From Cardinalis cardinalis (taxonomy: Eukaryota > Chordata > Aves > Passeriformes > Cardinalidae), in contig JACDOX010000007.1 in assembly GCA_014549065.1 (NCBI GenBank), forward strand, positions 2,292,141 to 2,356,140: a DNA stretch of 64,000 bases, written 5' to 3'. Below are positions 59,561 through 64,000 of the stretch, piece by piece. Position numbers and translations under genes: made by a program. The notes under the pieces are model-generated. The model did not search any database and had not been told where the DNA came from. It saw nothing but the letters and a program-made list of their open reading frames with translations. Every line of letters starts with the position of its first letter. The stretch's first letter is position 1.

Positions 59561-62500
59561 GACAGTAGTGATATTATAAAGGTATTTTTATTGTAATCTC
59601 ATGGCAGTTCAATCTCTCTAAGAACCTTGTTGAGATAATTTTGCAACAGATTCTTGCCAATGCATGCATACTGTACCAACCATATAAAATTTGGTTGTGT
59701 GCTCAAGTAATTTACTCATACAACAGATGAATGTGAAATGCAATTCCTCTTTACAAAAGCTGNATTAACTATTCCTCATTGCATCATGCCTATCAATGCA
59801 TTTCTAAATGCAACAATTTCCTAACATTTAAAAAGGTTTATTCAACATGAAAGTGAGATCAAGTTGCCTGTATTTCTTGGAGTTTTAAATATCTTAACTC
59901 CTCATTAGCCAAGTACCAAAATTAATTAGAAAGGTTACCAACGAATCACTACTTTTTACACAATCAGCAATTATCAATCACTACTATAAGTTCAGCAATG
60001 TCTCTGTTTTCTCTCCTGAAACTCCTGGTTGAAAAAGTTTCAATGTTGGTGATTTATTGCTACATGTGTGTAATCTTTTCTACTGTTGCTACAACCTGAA
60101 ACTGAAGGGTAAATCCAATCTATCACTGAGTTGTACAATTACTTTGGAGCCCAGGTCTTAGACCAGTATTTTGACAATTCTTCCTCTTCTTGCTCAGTTT
60201 CTAGTTCTAGTGGATGCTGGAGCTCTGTTTAGAACTCAAGTGTTCTAGAAATGAAGTCTATTTTCATTTTATGAAAATAAACTTTTTCTTCAACCACGCA
60301 AATGTCTGCCAAGTTTCTATCGACATGACTCTTACATGAGTAGATTGAACATCTGTAACAGTGCATAGAATTGTTTATTCAAGCTGGAGATTGCTCTTTT
60401 CATTATTCTACACACGTAAAGAAATCAAACATTGCCAATTATATTCTGTTCATGTTTCAGGTTTGTTACTTCTATGAAAACTTCAAACCTAGAGAATGCA
60501 TAAACATGAAGTATTAATTTGTCACCTTACTCTGAAAGTCTTGATGCTTAAACAGTAGTCTTTATTCCTTGTATCTATTATTTTATCTTTTTTTCTATGT
60601 GAAGGCCCTGTGTTATTTTAGCTGAACTACACATACCCACCTGTACATACGCTGTTTTCTATCTGCATAAAGTCTTTTGTTTAGCATTTCTTTAATTATG
60701 CTCTGGAAAGATGACTAGGTGAAATTTACCTTAAAAAAGTCAAAATTTACTAGTGAGATTAAAAAGCTAATAAAGTTGTAAAGTGTACATCTTCCATATA
60801 CTTGGCAATTATTCTGCCAGTCTATGATTAGATTTCAATAAAGAAATAGCTATAAAGAAGCTATAAGAGAAACTCTAAGAACCTTGCATAATAATCAGTA
60901 CAGACATTAAAGAAAGCAATGAAAACTAGACAAGTGGGTCCAAATTACAAAGTAGTGTTACAGCAATTATTTAAAACCTACAATTATTAATATGGTTATA
61001 AAACAATGTAATGATCACTTCAGTACTTTTAGTCAAAAAGATATTTTTTTAATAAATTAATTAGAAAATTTATTTTAGTGTTTGACAAAGTTATGGCTCA
61101 TAAATACTTTACCTTTTGGTCTGGAAAAAACTTTTAGAATAATGAAAAATTTATATTGTCAGAGATGGATTTCATAACTCCATAAACTGACATTTTAACA
61201 GTTACTCAATGTTTAACATATAATTTTCGCTAACAACTACTCATCAGCCAAAGTTCACCAACGTATTTCATTACACCCAAAAATGTATCACAACAGTAAT
61301 TTAATTCTTTTCTCACCTTCAGCTGTTGTGTTCCATACTCTGGCATCCCTTTCATGTTTTGATTCATTGATAGATTATTTAAATTGCAAATGACCTCCTT
61401 TCAATCCTAGATCACCCCTCTTGGACCTACTTAAGTTTCAACTCACATCTTACAAAAAAAAGAAATTTTGTCACTTGCCTACTCATTTATAGAGACAGAA
61501 TTTTCCTTTGATCTCTTTTAAGCAGCTCTTAATGCCTCTATATTTAATCCAAAACCATCTAACTGTTCATTTCATGTATCTTTCCACTTTACACACTCAT
61601 ACNTTTTCATGTCCCTTCTCCTTCTGTCCCTTTTTTCCTAATCTCATAGGTCACCATCTCACAGACCTTGATATTATACAAGAATTTTGAAGTTAAACAA
61701 GAATTATTTCACTCATTATTATACCTTTGATAAATCACAAAATCACTTAGCAAAATCTTAAAGGCTGAAGATTTACCTCTCCTTTTGACCAAAAAAGAGG
61801 TTATATTTTTTTATTCTTTGTTTCCAGCTAGATTGTAATTATATCTGANATTTGAAAATAAAAAAATCAACCCACTATTTACTTAAAAATATTTCAGGGG
61901 ATTAAGTTAAAATATAAAGGAAATGTGCATATGTAAACCCTATCTCTAGGGCTAAACTTTTATAATCCACAGACCATGGAAGCCCAGAAATCACAGGGTA
62001 ACAGATAGTTATTCTTTGGCACAGGCACATCAGAAGGGCCAGGAATAACAATGAAGACATTCAGAGTCCATAACCTTTTCTCTCTTCCAGTCTATTTCTT
62101 TTATANCTCTATACATAATTTTATATAGTCTTTCTGAGGGTACATGCTTTCATATGTAGGAATTCAGAGCTAGATTTGCATTTTTGTNTTTCACCCCAGA
62201 AATTATATCCAAAACTAAAGCAGCAGCATCACAAGAAATGCAGACNCTGAGCTCCTGAGATGTACCCAAATATATACAGTGCTTTAGACACTAGCATTCA
62301 TACAATTAACGGCATGTACCCAGGTTCTAGCAGAAAAAACACTGNAGGATGGGTGAAATGGTCCAGTTGATGTCTGGTTTCTCTAAGAGCCTGCACACAA
62401 GTAGATTTTGGAACTGTGACCTGAGGCATACAGGTGTACCAGACGTGGCTGCTCTTCTGCTCCTTGGGGTGAGATGGGAAGCAGCTCCAAGGGTATATGG

Positions 62501-64000
62501 CACACCATGCACCCTGACGGGCAAGTGGAGAGGGCTGACTGGGAGATGGGGGATACCAGGCTCAAGAACTCACGTGAGAGGAACCTGCAGGGAAATATGG
62601 GCAGGAGGGTTGGTTTCAGATTGGGAAGTTTGCAGGCACATAGTTTGAGACAAANTCATTAGGCAGCTGTGGCAGGTCTGTCACAACCAGTGTAGTNACT
62701 GGTTGTGATGGTACAGGCTGCTCTGTGCCCTCTGAAAGCCCCCAGGCATACCCATGCTGATGTGGAGGTCTCAGGATAGCTCAGAACCATTACAATAAAA
62801 GCTAGAAGTACCACTAGAGGGCATTAAAAACACCATAAATAACTTTTGTCTAACACCAACAGAAAGGTTTGAAAAGACCCAGATGAGAAAAGCCACAAAG
62901 GATGACAAGAATGGTAAAGAAAACACGTGGATCCTATGCAGTGTATAGCTACAGAAATCAAGCTGAATTGAAGGTGCTGAAGGTCCAGAGCTAACAATGC
63001 CAGACAATTTCTAGAGAGAAGACGAGTTGATACTAAATTTTATGTCAGCACTCAGATAATTAGCTAATTTACATATTTCAGCCTGTAGGCCATCTACTTA
63101 ATGACTAGTGAATGTTATAAAACTATGACAAAAATTATGTTGCATACAGCACCTGAGATCAAATGGTGATCTTTAGCTTCATTGAGGGCAATAGAAACAG
63201 CAGTGGGTAACAAACNCTTTAGATTCACCAGTGGAGGCAAAGAAAATTGTTGAGATGTCTGTGCAGGTTGAGCAGGAGGGCAAAACAAAGGGTGCCTGCA
63301 ATCATCCAAAAAGCAGAGTTCTCATTTCCATTGTAGCAGTTCGACATTTTTGCTTCATATTATCTCAGCTGTGCAACAGAACAAAAGACATAAAGGAAAA
63401 GTCACCTTGTAAGTAACAAGGTCTGTCAAGTATTGTCACTTATAGAAATACATGTTAGGTTTTCCTGTAGGCTTTTCCTAGCACTGGAGAATTTTTTTTC
63501 TATGCATTCTCTGATTTATCTTATGAAAGAAATAAAAAAAAAAGAAAAAAAAATGCTGCCAATAGTGTAGTCACATTTCTTTTTAGAGGCTCAGTATCCC
63601 AAATGGTCACAAACTGAACCTCCCTACTACAGTTTGCATTGCCTAGAGGGAGCATATAAAATATTTATTTACTGTTTAGAGTTATTCTTTAGGAGAGAAA
63701 TATCCCTCTGGATCATTTAATTTTGTTTCTGGTCTGAAAAAGTCTGTATACAAATATACTATACAGGGCAAAGTCAAAAAGATATCAGCCCTTTAGGCCA
63801 GTAGGTCAAGCAGGACCAAAAATACTTCACAGAGAAGTGTGGAAATATGAGAAAATGNAATACAGCCATAACTGAGAGAAAAAAACAGTATTTCTTATGC
63901 TAGAAGAGGAAAAATGAATTAAAGTTGTGAATGCAGAGTTCCTAAAATTTCAGGTTAGCTGTGAAATCCTAATTTTGATATGTACAATATGCCTCCTCCT
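59561..64000. other. Unique AT-rich stretch, no gene seen
   Basis: No credible exon. The exception to the AT-rich background is a G+C-richer block at 62345-62780 with several overlapping short frames on both strands and a perfect hairpin, listed separately. An A-rich run lies at 63533-63553. Confidence 0.5.
62681..62708. repeat. Perfect 11-bp hairpin, 6-base loop
   Basis: TCACAACCAGT, loop GTAGTN, then ACTGGTTGTGA. It sits in the locally G+C-richer block 62345-62780. No poly-T or other RNA-gene hallmark accompanies it. Confidence 0.85.

Noticed and set aside
1..64000. tRNA, rRNA, CRISPR, operon or prokaryotic features
   Set aside because: Looked for and not seen. The sequence has the organisation of a bird nuclear genome.

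Overview
The window reads as a vertebrate nuclear chromosome, almost certainly from a bird. It is AT-rich throughout. Its interspersed repeats are almost all chicken-repeat-1 (CR1) LINE fragments, with a few endogenous-retrovirus-like LTRs whose sequence I recognise as avian. I see no prokaryotic or viral gene organisation, no tRNA or rRNA gene, no CRISPR array, and no host protein-coding exon that I can defend. The non-repeat reading frames are short and look like chance. The window is either a gene desert or the inside of a large intron.

Layout. 1-5864 is mostly unique AT-rich DNA with one small CR1 tail (737-831). 5865-8480 is the largest element, a 5'-truncated CR1 on the + strand. It carries part of the ORF2 endonuclease, a nearly continuous reverse transcriptase and an intact 3' tail of ATTCTGTG-type repeats. 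8481-20440 is unique sequence with two minus-strand CR1 fragments (12842-13596, 17411-17828), a possible LTR remnant (about 13742-14200) and an ancient repeat. 20441-21092 is a decayed avian LTR with an internal trinucleotide microsatellite, followed by an internally deleted CR1 (21885-22220). 22221-33924 is unique DNA with a long (ATT)n array (30402-30472). It also holds a 206-bp, about 98% identical inverted repeat (31148-31353 and 32945-33150) around a 1.6-kb spacer.

33925-47k holds three further minus-strand CR1 fragments. 48645-50764 holds two LTRs in the same orientation. The second is a clean solo LTR with TG...CA ends and a perfect 5-bp target duplication (CAGCC). 50770-64000 is unique AT-rich DNA with two very old CR1 fragments related to the amniote L3-like group (about 54830-55420 and 59000-59560), and one CR1 endonuclease fragment (58212-58440).

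No genes work together here. The coding content is the dead ORF2 of CR1 elements. The most unusual structure is the 2-kb inverted duplication at 31148-33150, which has a perfect 15-bp hairpin at the inner edge of its left arm and an excess of ambiguous bases in both arms. Isolated single N bases occur across the window and are denser inside repeats, which bears on how the assembly was made.
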